A DNA stretch of 64,000 bases from CAYMZZ01 sp964395095. Lineage in GTDB: Bacteria > Bacteroidota > Bacteroidia > Chitinophagales > Chitinophagaceae. The DNA lies in assembly GCA_964395095.1 (NCBI GenBank), contig CAYMZZ010000002.1, positions 350,864-414,863 of the forward strand, in the 5' to 3' direction. How positions within the stretch are numbered: position 1 is the stretch's first letter; every line of letters starts with the position of its first letter. The translations under genes and the position numbers were made by a program. Positions 17,248-27,300 of this stretch are shown here, piece by piece. The notes beneath the pieces are model-generated. The model was not told the origin of the DNA. It was given only the letters and a program-made list of their open reading frames with translations, and did not search any database.

Positions 17248-17299
17248 GTATTTCCCGTTCTGTTAACAGAACAATAATCCGTACCCCTTTTGTCAAATG

Positions 17300-17333
17300 G
17301 AGGTTTTTCTATATCTTAGGAAAACCTCTTTTT
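17300..17333 (+). terminator. Hairpin terminator or attenuator before the YkuK-like gene
   Basis: GAGGTTTT (17300-17307) pairs with AAAACCTC (17321-17328), followed by a run of five T. It lies 52 nt after the protease stop and ends 2 nt before the next start codon, so it either terminates the protease transcript or controls read-through into the next gene. Confidence 0.7.
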
Positions 17334-17335
17334 AT

Positions 17336-17809
17336 ATGCGATGGAGAAGATTTAATGGAGATCCTATTGAACTTCCGATCAAATCCGCAGTGGAAAATGC
17401 CATAAAGCGTGAAACTGCGGCCGGCTACCGACTCAAGGTTTGCATCGGCACCGACTCCCAGGTAAAGGGCAGGGAAACAGAGTTTGCCACCGTAATTGTT
17501 TTCCTCCGGGAAGGGCATGGCGGCTTTATGTTCATTCACAACGAAAAGACCCGCCAGTCGTTTACCATCAAGGAAAGGATGCTGATGGAGGTAGCCAAGA
17601 GTATCGAAATAGCTTATGAATTGTGCAACCTGTTTACGGAGTATAACGTAGATATGGAAGTGCATGCGGACATCAACACCAATCCGCATTTCAAGAGCAA
17701 CGATGCGTTGAAGGAAGCCATGGGTTATATCCTGGGTATGGGCTTTGCCTTTAAAGCCAAGCCTGAAGCATTTGCCAGCAGTTGCTGTGCCAACAAGGTC
17801 GTAAACTGA
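17336..17809 (+). CDS. YkuK-like ribonuclease H-fold protein (DUF458)
   Basis: 157 residues from the ATG at 17336; an earlier in-frame start lies before the hairpin terminator and is rejected. The pattern VCIGTDSQVKGRETEFATVI, then KERMLMEVAKSIEIAYEL and VDMEVHADINTNPHFKSND, matches the YkuK family, which has a ribonuclease H-like fold with acidic residues at the strand ends (Asp in GTDSQ, Glu in MEVA, Asp in HADIN). Catalytic activity has not been established for the family, as far as I recall. Placed after the T9SS protease with no evident functional link. Confidence 0.85.
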   Translation: MRWRRFNGDPIELPIKSAVENAIKRETAAGYRLKVCIGTDSQVKGRETEFATVIVFLREGHGGFMFIHNEKTRQSFTIKERMLMEVAKSIEIAYELCNLFTEYNVDMEVHADINTNPHFKSNDALKEAMGYILGMGFAFKAKPEAFASSCCANKVVN

Positions 17810-17905
17810 TCGGGCCGGTTGGGGCCCTCAACCAAAGGCAACGGATCCATGCGATCTTCCGCATGGGTAAGGGCTCTTATTCCGCCCAACATTCCTGAAT
17901 TCCCT

Positions 17906-18217
17906 TTATTTTCCCTGCCCCGATTTGGCTTTTCTCCTGCGCAGCATACCCAACACCAGCACAGCCAGCATAAGCAGGCCAAATCCAATCCGCAACAGCG
18001 CGTTTCTTTTTGCTTTTTCATCCCTTTGTTGGTAGTCCTGCCTGAAGTTGTTGAAGTCCTTATGCAGGGCAGCGCTTTCCTTTTCCTTCCACAGGCTGTC
18101 GGCAATAATATTGTTAACAACAAGGCTGTCAGGTGGGGGTACTACCAGGGAATCCTGGGCCTGCAGGCTGGCAGGTGGCCGGCTGATCAATAGCAGGCAT
18201 AGCAAAAGTCGATACAT
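17906..18217 (-). CDS. Small exported membrane protein
   Basis: 103 residues from the ATG at 18217. A signal sequence (MYRLLLCLLLISRPPASLQA) is followed by a short Pro/Ser/Asp-rich segment (QDSLVVPPPDSLVV), a charged helix (KESAALHKDFNNFRQDYQQR) and a C-terminal transmembrane helix (IGFGLLMLAVLVLGML) ending in RRRKAKSGQGK. Topology therefore suggests a periplasmic helix anchored in the inner membrane. No known family. It follows a 60-residue membrane gene on the same strand, 67 nt away. An in-frame start 36 codons upstream gives an unlikely leader. Confidence 0.65.
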   Translation of the reverse strand: MYRLLLCLLLISRPPASLQAQDSLVVPPPDSLVVNNIIADSLWKEKESAALHKDFNNFRQDYQQRDEKAKRNALLRIGFGLLMLAVLVLGMLRRRKAKSGQGK

Positions 18218-18284
18218 CTTTTTTGGAGGGAAAAGTAGCGGTACTGGGGCCATCAGGGAATACCATGAGGCGGGTATTTGCCTC

Positions 18285-18467
18285 TTATTCGCTGCCGGCA
18301 GGGTGGGGTCGGAGCGTGTCGGCAACAGCGCTTAATGAAGCTTGCTGCTGCACAGGCAGGGGTTTTTCCGACAACACGCGGGTGTCGCGCTGCGCGAAAT
18401 AGTAAAGCAGGTTGGTGGCGACAAATAAAAGCGCGATGATGCGGTACTGAATTTTTGCTGTTCCCAT
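18285..18467 (-). CDS. Small single-pass membrane protein
   Basis: 60 residues. The N-terminal half is a transmembrane helix (IIALLFVATNLLYYFA); the C-terminal half is polar (RDTRVLSEKPLPVQQQASL). It lies on the same strand as the next small membrane protein gene and downstream of the array that ends engB. The hydrophobic segment and credible start make a real gene likely, but there is no family support. Confidence 0.5.
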   Translation of the reverse strand: MGTAKIQYRIIALLFVATNLLYYFAQRDTRVLSEKPLPVQQQASLSAVADTLRPHPAGSE

Positions 18468-18500
18468 GCGGATGGCTTGCTGCGAAGCTAGGGGAAAATA

Positions 18501-18616
18501 GTTTTAAGTTGTAAGTTTTAAGTTTTAAGTGATAAAGTGTGCCAATACATAATTTAATGGGACTGAGTTTGTAAACACATTGTAACTTAAAACTTATAAC
18601 TTAAAACTTATAACTT
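18501..18616. repeat. Inverted heptamer array pair overlapping the engB stop
   Basis: Left arm 18501-18530 (units AAGTTGT, AAGTTTT, AAGTTTT) and right arm 18584-18616 are near-complementary around a 53-nt loop. The right arm overlaps the last codons of engB: on its sense strand AAG TTA TAA (Lys, Leu, stop) is part of the array. Confidence 0.88.
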
Positions 18617-19216
18617 TCCAAGCATTTCTTCCAAAAATCCCAGCACCAATTCCCTCCCCTCCCTCGTTTCGGCGCTGGTAACAAAGAATGGAGGCGTTTC
18701 TTCCCATTCCTCCAAAAGCCTATCGATGAATTGCTGCACTTGCCGTCGCGTGGCACCGGGTTTGTTTTTATCTGCCTTCGTAAAAATTAACGCGAAGGGC
18801 ACCGACCATTTGCCCAGGTTGCGGATAAATTCCAGGTCAATGGCCTGGGGTTCGTGTCGGCTGTCGATTAACACAAACACACATCGCAGGTTTTCCCTTT
18901 TGCGGAGATAATGATGTATCATTTCTTCCCAACGGTTTCTGTCGCGCTGCGAAATTTTGGCATATCCGTATCCCGGCAGATCCACGAGATACCATTTTTT
19001 CTTATCGCTGGAGAGTATGTCGAAATGATTGATGAGTTGCGTTTTGCCTGGCGTGGCCGAGGTTTTGGCCAGGTTCTTCTTGTTGCAGAGCATATTGATC
19101 AGCGAAGACTTGCCTACATTGCTGCGTCCGATAAAAGCAAATTCCGGCCGGTCAGCCACCGGGCATTGCTCGTAGTTGGCGCTACTGATAATATAACTGG
19201 CCTGGGTGATTTCCAT
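18608..19216 (-). CDS. engB: Ribosome biogenesis GTPase EngB (YsxC/YihA)
   Basis: TRAFAC-class GTPase needed for 50S subunit assembly. The 202 residues have G1 GRSNVGKSSLIN (about 31-42), G3 DLPGYGYAKI, G4 TKAD and the C-terminal TSAETREG G5 segment. The N-terminal SYIISSANYEQCP is typical of EngB. The final Lys-Leu-stop is encoded by the heptamer array that starts inside the gene. A TATCTTGC element shortly upstream of the ATG resembles a -7 box and lies at the edge of another array. Confidence 0.97.
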   Translation of the reverse strand: MEITQASYIISSANYEQCPVADRPEFAFIGRSNVGKSSLINMLCNKKNLAKTSATPGKTQLINHFDILSSDKKKWYLVDLPGYGYAKISQRDRNRWEEMIHHYLRKRENLRCVFVLIDSRHEPQAIDLEFIRNLGKWSVPFALIFTKADKNKPGATRRQVQQFIDRLLEEWEETPPFFVTSAETREGRELVLGFLEEMLGKL

Positions 19217-19225
19217 GAATGCAAG

Positions 19226-19432
19226 ATAGGAAGTAGTAAGTAGAAAGTAGGGAGTAGTAAGTGGGGAGTAGAAAGTAGGGAATGGTCAATGATAGTGCCT
19301 GCGATGTTTTCAGGTCTGGTGGTTAGGGCTGAATAGGTGAGTTGACGTACCCACCAATAAAATACCGATTTCAAATTGGTACTTTCTTCTCTAACCCCAC
19401 TTTCTACTCCCCACTTACTACTCCCTATTTCC
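19226..19432. repeat. Inverted heptamer array pair, AGTAGGG/AGTAAGT class
   Basis: Left arm 19226-19282 and right arm 19392-19432 share about 36 complementary positions with few mismatches. Units include AGTAGTA, AGTAGAA, AGTAGGG and AGTGGGG. The right arm ends exactly at the stop of the ferredoxin-NADP reductase gene; the left arm lies just upstream of engB. The loop is about 109 nt. Confidence 0.85.
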
Positions 19433-20206
19433 TCACCCATACAGCTCCTGATGTATCGATTTCCTGTCGTATCCGAGCGCCTGTATTCTTTGTTTGGCTT
19501 CATCTATCATCATTTTCCATCCGCAAAGAAAGAAATAGGCGGGTTTTACTATTTGTTGCCCTGGATTGTCGGGATCGGGAATCATGCGGCTGCGGCAGAG
19601 GTCTTCGTATACCTGGTGCACATATCCTATTCGCACCAGGTGGTCGTAATTACCGGGCTCTTCGCGGGAATAAGTGGTGATGTATTGAAAACTGGGAACC
19701 TGTCTTGTCAATTCTTTCAGCTCCGGCGCATAAAGCGCATCGCCAAATTTGCGGCAACCAAATATGAGATAAACCTGCTGATGCGGAATATTATTGCGCA
19801 AGATATGATGGGCCATACTCCGAAAAGGCGCAACACCCGTACCTGTACAAATCATATAAATATCGCGGTCGATAGGATCGGGCAGTGTGAATACCCCCTG
19901 CGGGCCGCGGTAAATGAGTTCGGTTCCCACTTCTACATGGTTGAATAACCAGGTGGTACCGGCTCCTCCTTCGAGCAGCACAATCACCAGTTCAAAAACA
20001 TTGCTGCCATCGGGCCAGCTCGCGATGGAATAGCTGCGCCAGCGTTTATTGGGTTTTTCGTGAATGGGGAGATCGAGGGTCACGAACTGACCCGGTTGAA
20101 AATCGAAGCGCTCCAGTTCCGGCACCTGTATCCAGTATCTCCTGGTGCTGGGCGTTTCCTGCTCTATACGAATAACTTTTCCGGTACGCCAGGGTTGAAC
20201 AGCCAT
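19433..20206 (-). CDS. Ferredoxin-NADP(+) reductase, Fpr type
   Basis: 257-residue FAD enzyme that shuttles electrons between NADPH and ferredoxin or flavodoxin. The FAD-binding domain (about 1-100) has RSYSIAS, the flavin phosphate motif; the NAD(P)-binding domain has ICTGTGVAPFRSM and YFFLCGWKMM near the C-terminus, and a final aromatic residue in HQELYG as in plant-type reductases. It is a single gene, not part of an electron-transfer operon. The stop TGA is immediately followed on the sense strand by a heptamer array (GGAAATAGGGAGTAG). Confidence 0.9.
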   Translation of the reverse strand: MAVQPWRTGKVIRIEQETPSTRRYWIQVPELERFDFQPGQFVTLDLPIHEKPNKRWRSYSIASWPDGSNVFELVIVLLEGGAGTTWLFNHVEVGTELIYRGPQGVFTLPDPIDRDIYMICTGTGVAPFRSMAHHILRNNIPHQQVYLIFGCRKFGDALYAPELKELTRQVPSFQYITTYSREEPGNYDHLVRIGYVHQVYEDLCRSRMIPDPDNPGQQIVKPAYFFLCGWKMMIDEAKQRIQALGYDRKSIHQELYG

Positions 20207-20413
20207 AACGAGGTTTGATTATTGATGATCGAAATATGAACAAGCAACTAACTATCTTCTGCGGCTCTATCCCCGCTTCACGGGTACCTGTATCTAATGT
20301 AAGCTGAGTTTTCCACATAAAAAAACCGTTGGCATAGTACTTGGAACATTTCAGTTGCTTTCCCGAAATCATCAGCCACCCAAAAGAGATTGTTCACCTC
20401 AAAAACTAGTATC

Positions 20414-20725
20414 ATGAAAAGGAAATTCTTTTCGGCAGGGTTGGTATTGGCGCTCTGCAGCAGTTGGTTTGCCATGCATTCAGCTCAAACCACTATCATT
20501 GGAAAAGTGGTACCCCAGGATGCCGTGGAACTGATTTGGGCGATCAGCGGGCAGGATACCGTTAAAACATCGCCGGTGTCGGGTGGCTTCGCCCTGCAGG
20601 TGAAGCCCGGAAATTATAAGGTGGTGATAGACGCTAAAGATCCTTACAAAGACTGGGTAATGGAGAATGTGGCCGTAGCGGAAGGCGAAACCCGCGATTT
20701 GGGAGAGATTGCGCTGGAGCAGTAA
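20414..20725 (+). CDS. Small exported protein, carboxypeptidase-regulatory-like
   Basis: 103 residues from the ATG at 20414. The signal peptide is MKRKFFSAGLVLALCSSWFA with cleavage near HSAQ. The mature part is one beta-sandwich with a CarboxypepD_reg-like pattern (TTIIGKVVPQDAVELIWAIS, GGFALQVKPGNYKVVIDAKD, NVAVAEGETRDLGEIALEQ), a fold common at the start of Bacteroidota outer-membrane proteins, here free-standing. Probably periplasmic or surface-associated; no enzymatic motif. It precedes mfd, which has its own promoter box. Confidence 0.75.
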   Translation: MKRKFFSAGLVLALCSSWFAMHSAQTTIIGKVVPQDAVELIWAISGQDTVKTSPVSGGFALQVKPGNYKVVIDAKDPYKDWVMENVAVAEGETRDLGEIALEQ

Positions 20726-20761
20726 GCAGGAAGATCGCCGGGAGAACAGGCGGATTCTTCT

Positions 20762-20769
20762 TATCTTTG
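20762..20769 (+). promoter_or_regulatory. -7 box of the mfd promoter
   Basis: TATCTTTG, followed by GCGGCG as at pheT. It lies only 12 nt before the mfd ATG, so the leader should be only a few nucleotides long. It also overlaps the alternative TTG start at 20767, which is therefore unlikely. Confidence 0.6.
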
Positions 20770-20781
20770 CGGCGCGGAATT

Positions 20782-23700
20782 ATGATCCAGGATTTGTTGC
20801 AGCGATACCGACAGAACCCCCGCTTATTTCAAATAGCGGACAGGCTTTCTTTTGCCCGGCCGCAACAAATTCTTCTCCCGGGATTGCAGGGTAGCAGCGC
20901 TGCCTTTGTTTTTTCTGCCGCCCTTACACATGATTCGAATAGCCAGCTCAATCACCTGATTGTTTTGAACGGCGCGGAAGAAGCGGCCTATTTTCACAAT
21001 TCCATTGAGAATATCACGGGTGGGTTGGATATTTTTTATTTCCCTTCATCCTTTCGCAACCGCAAGAATTTCCGGCTCCTTCACTCGTCGCATGTAATGC
21101 TGCGCACGGAAGCGCTTACCCGTGTTGCTGCCGGCGGCAACCGAAAGGTACTGGTTACCTATCCGGAAGCGCTGCTCGAGAAAGTGGTGATGCCCGATCG
21201 GATCGCTTCGCAGGTCATTCAGATCAAAACCGGCGACAACATTGACCTGGGCGCCATGCTGCTAAAGCTGGCTGACTATGGATTTGAACGAACGGATTTT
21301 GTATATGAACCGGGTCAGTTCGCGATTCGCGGTGGCATCCTCGATATCTATTCTTTCGGCAATGAGAAGCCTTACCGGATAGAGCTTTTTGGCAATGAGG
21401 TGGATTCTATCCGTATCGTGGATCCCGAAACACAACTCAGTGAACGCAAGCTGATACAGGTCACCATTATTCCCAATGTGGACGCAGACCTGGGTGAAGG
21501 TCAACGTATTTCCCTGTTCGATTTCCTGCCCGAGAACACGGTTTTGTGGATACAGGATCCGCAGTTTCTCCGCGAAAAACTACAGGATACGCTGGAAGAA
21601 GTGGAAGCCTTCATGGCCATCAGCAAAAATCTCCAGGATTCCAAAGCGGCCAACCCTTCCAGGGCGGCTGTGGCAGAGGAGGAAGATAAGTTTCAACGGG
21701 CGAATCTTACGCTGGATGACTTTATTCGTCCGGATGCGTTGGATGAGGCCGTGAAAATGCGGCATCTGCTGGTTTGGGGTCATGGCGCTGAATTGCCGAC
21801 CGGTGCGGCTGCCGGCATAGAACTGGATTTTCATACGCAGGCGCAGCCCGCCTTCAACCGTCAATTTGAGATGCTGATACGCGATCTCAAAAGCTGGGAA
21901 GCGAAAGGGTTCAGCCTCTTTTTGTTTGCCGACAATCCCAAACAACTGGAGCGTTTACAAACCATATTCGACGACCTGAAGGCCGAATTGGTTTTTGAGC
22001 CAGTTACCGTTTCCATACATGAAGGTTTTGTGGATGAAGACCTGAAACTGGTTTGCTATACCGATCACCAGGTTTTTCAGCGCTACCACAAGTACCGGGT
22101 AAAGCAGGCCTACAATAAGAACAAGGCCCTTACGCTGCGTACGTTGCGGGAACTACAACCGGGTGATTATGTAACGCATATTGACCACGGTGTGGGCGTG
22201 TACAGCGGACTGGAAAAGATGGAAGTAAACGGAAAATTGCAGGAAGCTGTCCGTATCATTTACAAGGACAGTGATATTCTTTACGTCAACATCAACTCGC
22301 TGCATAAGATTGCCAAATACACAGGCAAGGAAGGCTCTGTACCAAAGATCAACAAGCTGGGTAGCGATGTATGGAATAAGCTGAAGGAAAAGACCAAGAC
22401 AAGGGTAAAAGAAATCGCTTTCGACCTGATCAAACTCTATGCGGCGCGAAAGGCGCAGCAGGGATTTGCACACACGCCCGACAATTATATGCAAACCGAG
22501 CTGGAAGCCTCCTTTATTTATGAGGATACACCGGATCAAAGCAAGGCCACGGCCGATGTGAAGAAGGATATGGAATCGCCTTCGCCGATGGACCGCCTGG
22601 TTTGCGGCGATGTGGGTTTTGGAAAAACAGAAGTGGCCATTCGTGCGGCTTTCAAAACCTGTGTGGATGGGAAACAGGCGGCAGTGTTGGTGCCAACAAC
22701 CATACTTGCCTTTCAGCATTTTAAAACCTTCAGCGACCGGTTACGCGACTTTCCGGTAACGGTTGATTATATCAACCGCTTTAAGTCGGCAAAGCAGCGA
22801 AAGGAAACCCTGAAAAAACTGGAGGAAGGAAAGATTGACATACTGGTGGGTACACATGGATTGCTGGGAAAGGAGGTGAAGTTTAAAGACCTGGGCTTGC
22901 TGATCGTGGATGAGGAACAGAAGTTTGGGGTTGCGCATAAGGAAAAGATCAAAACCCTTCGTACCACGGTGGACTGTCTCACACTTACGGCCACGCCAAT
23001 ACCCCGCACCCTGCAGTTTAGCCTGATGGGTGCCCGCGACCTCAGTATCATGAATACGCCGCCACCCAACCGGCAGCCCATTCAAACCGAAGTGCAGGTG
23101 TATAATGAAGATTTTATACGCGATGCCATTTATTTTGAAACGGAAAGAGGCGGCCAGGTATTTTTTATCTACAACCGGATCAGTGGCCTGGCTGAGATGG
23201 CTTCTATCCTGCAAGGGCTTTGTCCCGATCTGAGCATTGGCTATGCGCATGGACAAATGGAGGGCCATGAGCTGGAGGAAAAGATCCTGGACTTTATTGA
23301 CCGGCGTTACGATGTATTGGTATGCACCAACATTGTGGAAAGCGGAGTGGATATTCCCAACGTCAACACCATTATCGTCAACAACGCGCACCAGTTTGGA
23401 CTCAGCGACCTGCACCAGTTGCGGGGCAGGGTAGGCCGCAGCAACAAGAAAGCATTTTGCTATCTGCTGGCGCCGCCTATGAGTACGTTGCCGGCTGATT
23501 CGCGCAAGCGTTTGCAGACCCTGGAGCAACACAGTGAGTTGGGCAGCGGTTTTCAGATAGCCATGCGCGATCTCGATATTCGCGGAGCGGGTAATTTGCT
23601 TGGAGGTGAACAAAGCGGCTTCATGGCGGAGATTGGTTTTGAGATGTATCAGAAAATACTGGACGAAGCCATCCGGGAATTGAAGCGAACGGAGTTCCGG

Positions 23701-24222
23701 GAACTGTTTCGCGAAGAAATACAAAAGCAGGATGATTTTGTGCAGGATTGTACCATTGATACCGACCTGGAAATTCTGATACCAGATGAATACGTGGAAA
23801 GCATCACCGAAAGGTTGAGCCTTTATCAACGCCTCGACAATAGTGAAACCGAAGAAGAATTGTTGGCGCTGCGCGATGAAATGACAGATCGCTTCGGTCC
23901 CCTGCCCGGTCAGGTGGAAGCATTATTTACCACCGTTCGCTGCCGGAAGCTGGCGGTAGCATTGGGCTTTGAGAAAATGTCGTTGAAAGAGGATATTGTG
24001 CGCTGTTTCTTTATCAACCGCCCCGATTCACCCTATTTTGAATCGGATCTCTTCAACCGGATTCTGGGCTTTGTGCAAACCGAAACCAACAAGGCGCGAC
24101 TGAAACAAACCGGAAAGCTATTCCTGCTTGTGATTCAGCCTGTTAAGACCATGGAATCGCTCCATCAATTTCTGCAGGCCCTGCACAATTACTGTTTTAC
24201 CCCTATTGCGGCGGAATCCTGA
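20782..24222 (+). CDS. mfd: Transcription-repair coupling factor Mfd
   Basis: ATP-dependent translocase that removes stalled RNA polymerase and recruits UvrA. 1146 residues from the ATG at 20782 (a TTG five codons earlier overlaps the promoter box). Order: UvrB-like domains (about 1-350), RNA polymerase-interacting CarD-like domain (about 455-540; ELQPGDYVTHIDHGVGVY), a RecG-type motor with Walker A GDVGFGKTEVAIRA (about 613) and DEEQ (VDEEQKFGV), helicase motifs TATPIPRTLQ and QLRGRVGRS, and a C-terminal TRCF domain (about 985-1090). Complete. Confidence 0.98.
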   Translation: MIQDLLQRYRQNPRLFQIADRLSFARPQQILLPGLQGSSAAFVFSAALTHDSNSQLNHLIVLNGAEEAAYFHNSIENITGGLDIFYFPSSFRNRKNFRLLHSSHVMLRTEALTRVAAGGNRKVLVTYPEALLEKVVMPDRIASQVIQIKTGDNIDLGAMLLKLADYGFERTDFVYEPGQFAIRGGILDIYSFGNEKPYRIELFGNEVDSIRIVDPETQLSERKLIQVTIIPNVDADLGEGQRISLFDFLPENTVLWIQDPQFLREKLQDTLEEVEAFMAISKNLQDSKAANPSRAAVAEEEDKFQRANLTLDDFIRPDALDEAVKMRHLLVWGHGAELPTGAAAGIELDFHTQAQPAFNRQFEMLIRDLKSWEAKGFSLFLFADNPKQLERLQTIFDDLKAELVFEPVTVSIHEGFVDEDLKLVCYTDHQVFQRYHKYRVKQAYNKNKALTLRTLRELQPGDYVTHIDHGVGVYSGLEKMEVNGKLQEAVRIIYKDSDILYVNINSLHKIAKYTGKEGSVPKINKLGSDVWNKLKEKTKTRVKEIAFDLIKLYAARKAQQGFAHTPDNYMQTELEASFIYEDTPDQSKATADVKKDMESPSPMDRLVCGDVGFGKTEVAIRAAFKTCVDGKQAAVLVPTTILAFQHFKTFSDRLRDFPVTVDYINRFKSAKQRKETLKKLEEGKIDILVGTHGLLGKEVKFKDLGLLIVDEEQKFGVAHKEKIKTLRTTVDCLTLTATPIPRTLQFSLMGARDLSIMNTPPPNRQPIQTEVQVYNEDFIRDAIYFETERGGQVFFIYNRISGLAEMASILQGLCPDLSIGYAHGQMEGHELEEKILDFIDRRYDVLVCTNIVESGVDIPNVNTIIVNNAHQFGLSDLHQLRGRVGRSNKKAFCYLLAPPMSTLPADSRKRLQTLEQHSELGSGFQIAMRDLDIRGAGNLLGGEQSGFMAEIGFEMYQKILDEAIRELKRTEFRELFREEIQKQDDFVQDCTIDTDLEILIPDEYVESITERLSLYQRLDNSETEEELLALRDEMTDRFGPLPGQVEALFTTVRCRKLAVALGFEKMSLKEDIVRCFFINRPDSPYFESDLFNRILGFVQTETNKARLKQTGKLFLLVIQPVKTMESLHQFLQALHNYCFTPIAAES

Positions 24223-24245
24223 ACATTATTGAGTAAAAAAATGCA

Positions 24246-24274
24246 CTGGGGACAAACGGAAATCCCCTGTTTTT
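24246..24274 (+). terminator. Terminator after mfd
   Basis: CTGGGGA (24246-24252) pairs with TCCCCTG (24263-24269) with one mismatch, followed by five T. It lies 24 nt after the mfd stop. Confidence 0.55.
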
Positions 24275-24310
24275 GCGTTTATTGTATTGTATTTCAGCAA
24301 GCCCAATACT

Positions 24311-27300
24311 ATGAAGCAAAAACCAATCCTGCTGCTTGTCATCCTTTTGGCAACTATTTTCCATTCTTATGGGCAAGGCCCCGAAAAATACCGGATCCAG
24401 TTGATATCCGGGACCATCGACCCATCACCCAATATTAGCGCGGGCAAGGTAAAAGACCTGAACAGGGGATTGAGCCGTTTTGCCGGTAAGGGCCAGGTTT
24501 TTATCCAGTTTTTTGCCGCTCCGGATCAGGTGCAGCGCGAACAATTGCGGGTGGCCGGGATTGAGTTGGGCGATTATGTGTCGGGTAATGCCTGGCTCGC
24601 CATCACCAAAGGAGAGCCTTCTGCTGAAACATTAAAGAGGCTGGGAGTTCGCGCTTTGGTTCCGGTGGAACCTCAACACAAGATTCAGCCCGCCTTATTG
24701 CGCAGCCAGCCACCTGCCCATGCGCAGCGGGGCGAGGGGCAACTGGAAGTATGGATCAGCCTCAGCGCTTCATTTGTTGCAAACGACATCAAAGCTGAAT
24801 TAGCCAAACTTGGATTTTCGCCGACAGAAGAACGATACCAGGCTTATCGTGTTTTGGGTTTGCAGGTTGCAAAAGACCGATTGAACAGGTTAGCCGCTTT
24901 GCCATTCGTGGAATTTGTGCAGGCGGCCCCGGCTCCGGACCAGGCTTTGAATGATAAGAGCCGTGCCAATGCCCGCGCAAATGTGTTGCAGTCGAATGGA
25001 CCAGGAGGCTACAACCTGAGTGGTAATGGGGTAGTGTTGGGGGTTGGCGACGATGGAACGCCCGTACAGCATATTGATCTTATCCGACGGGCCTACAATC
25101 ACTCCTTTGCCACAGCCGGACCACATGGCGTACACGTGATGGGCACCATGACCGGTGCCGGTATTCGGGATGAACGGTATATGGGTTATGCGCCTGCTTC
25201 CAATTTTGTTGCGCAGGTTTTTTCGAATATTCTTTTATACACGCCACAATATATTGCTGATTACGGCATGGTGCTGACGAATAATTCTTATGGAAATGTG
25301 GTGGATGATTGCGAGAGTTTTGGCATGTATGATCTCTATTCGCGGGTGGTGGATATGCAGCAGAATCAGTATGGGTTTCTCATGCATGTATTTGCGGCGG
25401 GCAATAGCGGCACCTTGGTTTGTAATGGTTATACCCCGGGATTTGGCAATGTGCTGGGTGGATTTCAATCAGCCAAAAATTCCATCAGTGTGGGTAATAC
25501 CTGGGAATACGGTGAACTCGCAGCCAGCTCCAGCAAGGGGCCGGTAAAGGATGGGCGAATAAAGCCGGAGATTGCCGCGCAGGGCACAAGGGTTTTTTCC
25601 ACCGTAACCGGCAATAATTACAATCGCAACAATGGCACCAGTATGGCAGCACCGGCAGTAACGGGCGGCCTTGCCTTATTGTACGAGCAATATAAAAAGC
25701 AAAATGGTGGTGCTAACCCGGATGCTGCCCTTATGAAGGCACTATTGTGCAATGGGGCTACCGACCTGGGAAATCCCGGACCCGACTATACTTATGGCTT
25801 TGGCTGGATGAATCTCTGGCGATCGGTGCGTATGCTGGAAGAAGAAAATTATTTCAGCGGGTCAGTAAGCCAGGCCCAGACGGTATCACATTCTATACAG
25901 ATACCTGCCGGAGCTACAATCGCCAGCCTCAAACTGATGCTGCACTGGAATGATCCGGCTGCTTTGCCTTTGGCCACTCAAAGTTTGATCAACGACCTGG
26001 ATCTGGTGGTTCGCAAACCCGATGGCAGCACGGTACTACCCTTTGTGTTGCAGGGAAGCGGCACCCAGGTAACCCAGGCGGCTACGCGAGGTGCCGATCA
26101 CGTTAACAATTTGGAGCAGGTGCTGATCGAGAACCCCATGCCCGGCAATTACACAGTAGAGATCACGGGCTTTCAATTGAATGCCGGCGGCAACCAGTCT
26201 TATGTTGTCGTTTTCGATACCATTTCGGCAGGTCATGCTATTACTTATCCATTTGGTGGAGAACGGTTCAGCGATAGCGATTCGCTCTATATTTCCTGGG
26301 AAAGCCAGGGCCTGGGTTCGGGCAATCAGAGCCTCGAGTATACCATCGACAATGGGGTAAACTGGATTACCATTGCCAGTAACCTGTCGCCCACGGCACG
26401 GCAACATCTTTGGCATATACCACCCGGCACCCTCAGTACCGAAGCGCGGATTCGATTGAGTCAAAACGGGAATCAAACGACCAGTGAGGTTTTCACCATC
26501 CTGGGTGTACCGGTAGTAACGCTGGCGCCTGTGCAATGTGACACTTATATAGCCATCAACTGGTCGGCGGTTGCGAATGCTGATAACTATGAAGTGCTGG
26601 TTTCTACAGGCGAAGCCATGCGAAGTATGGGTTTTACCACGGGCACCAGCTATACGATGGGGGGATTATCGCGCGATTCCAATTATTTTGTGGGCGTTCG
26701 TGCCTGGAAGGATGGAAAACCAGGACGCAGGGCGCTTGCTGTTAGCCGCACTCCATCCACGGGTACCTGCGCGGGGGTTATCTCCAATGGTGATCTGCGG
26801 GTGCTCTCCATTTCATCGCCAGTTACGGGTGGACGGCTGGAAACCAGCCGGGTATTGTCCGCCGCAACCATTATCCGGTTCTTTGTACGGAATATCGATG
26901 ATCAATCCTTTTTGGGCGATATTCCGGTAGGGTACCAGGTCAACAACAATCCGGCTGTCAGGGATACAATTCGCAATATGAGCCTGGGGGCCAATGGCAC
27001 TATCAGTTATGCTTTTGCGGTTCCGGCCGATCTATCAGCACCGGGTGAATACGTGATCAAAGCCTGGATCGATCAGCCTGCTGATCCTGTAGCCGGCAAC
27101 GATACCGCCCAGGTACAGGTGAGGCAGGTGGAAAATCCTGTTGTTGACCTCAGCAACCCCTTTCTTGAAGATTTTGAGGCAGGGCCTCTGTTTGTCAATA
27201 GTACGCGGCAGGTAGGACTGCCAGGCCTGGACCGATTCGATTTTATCGGCTCCACCAATTTGGCGCGTATCAGGAATCGTGTAACGGGTGTAACAGCCAA

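Noticed and set aside
22741..23829. 362-codon minus-strand ORF opposite mfd
   Set aside because: Antisense to the conserved motor domain of mfd.
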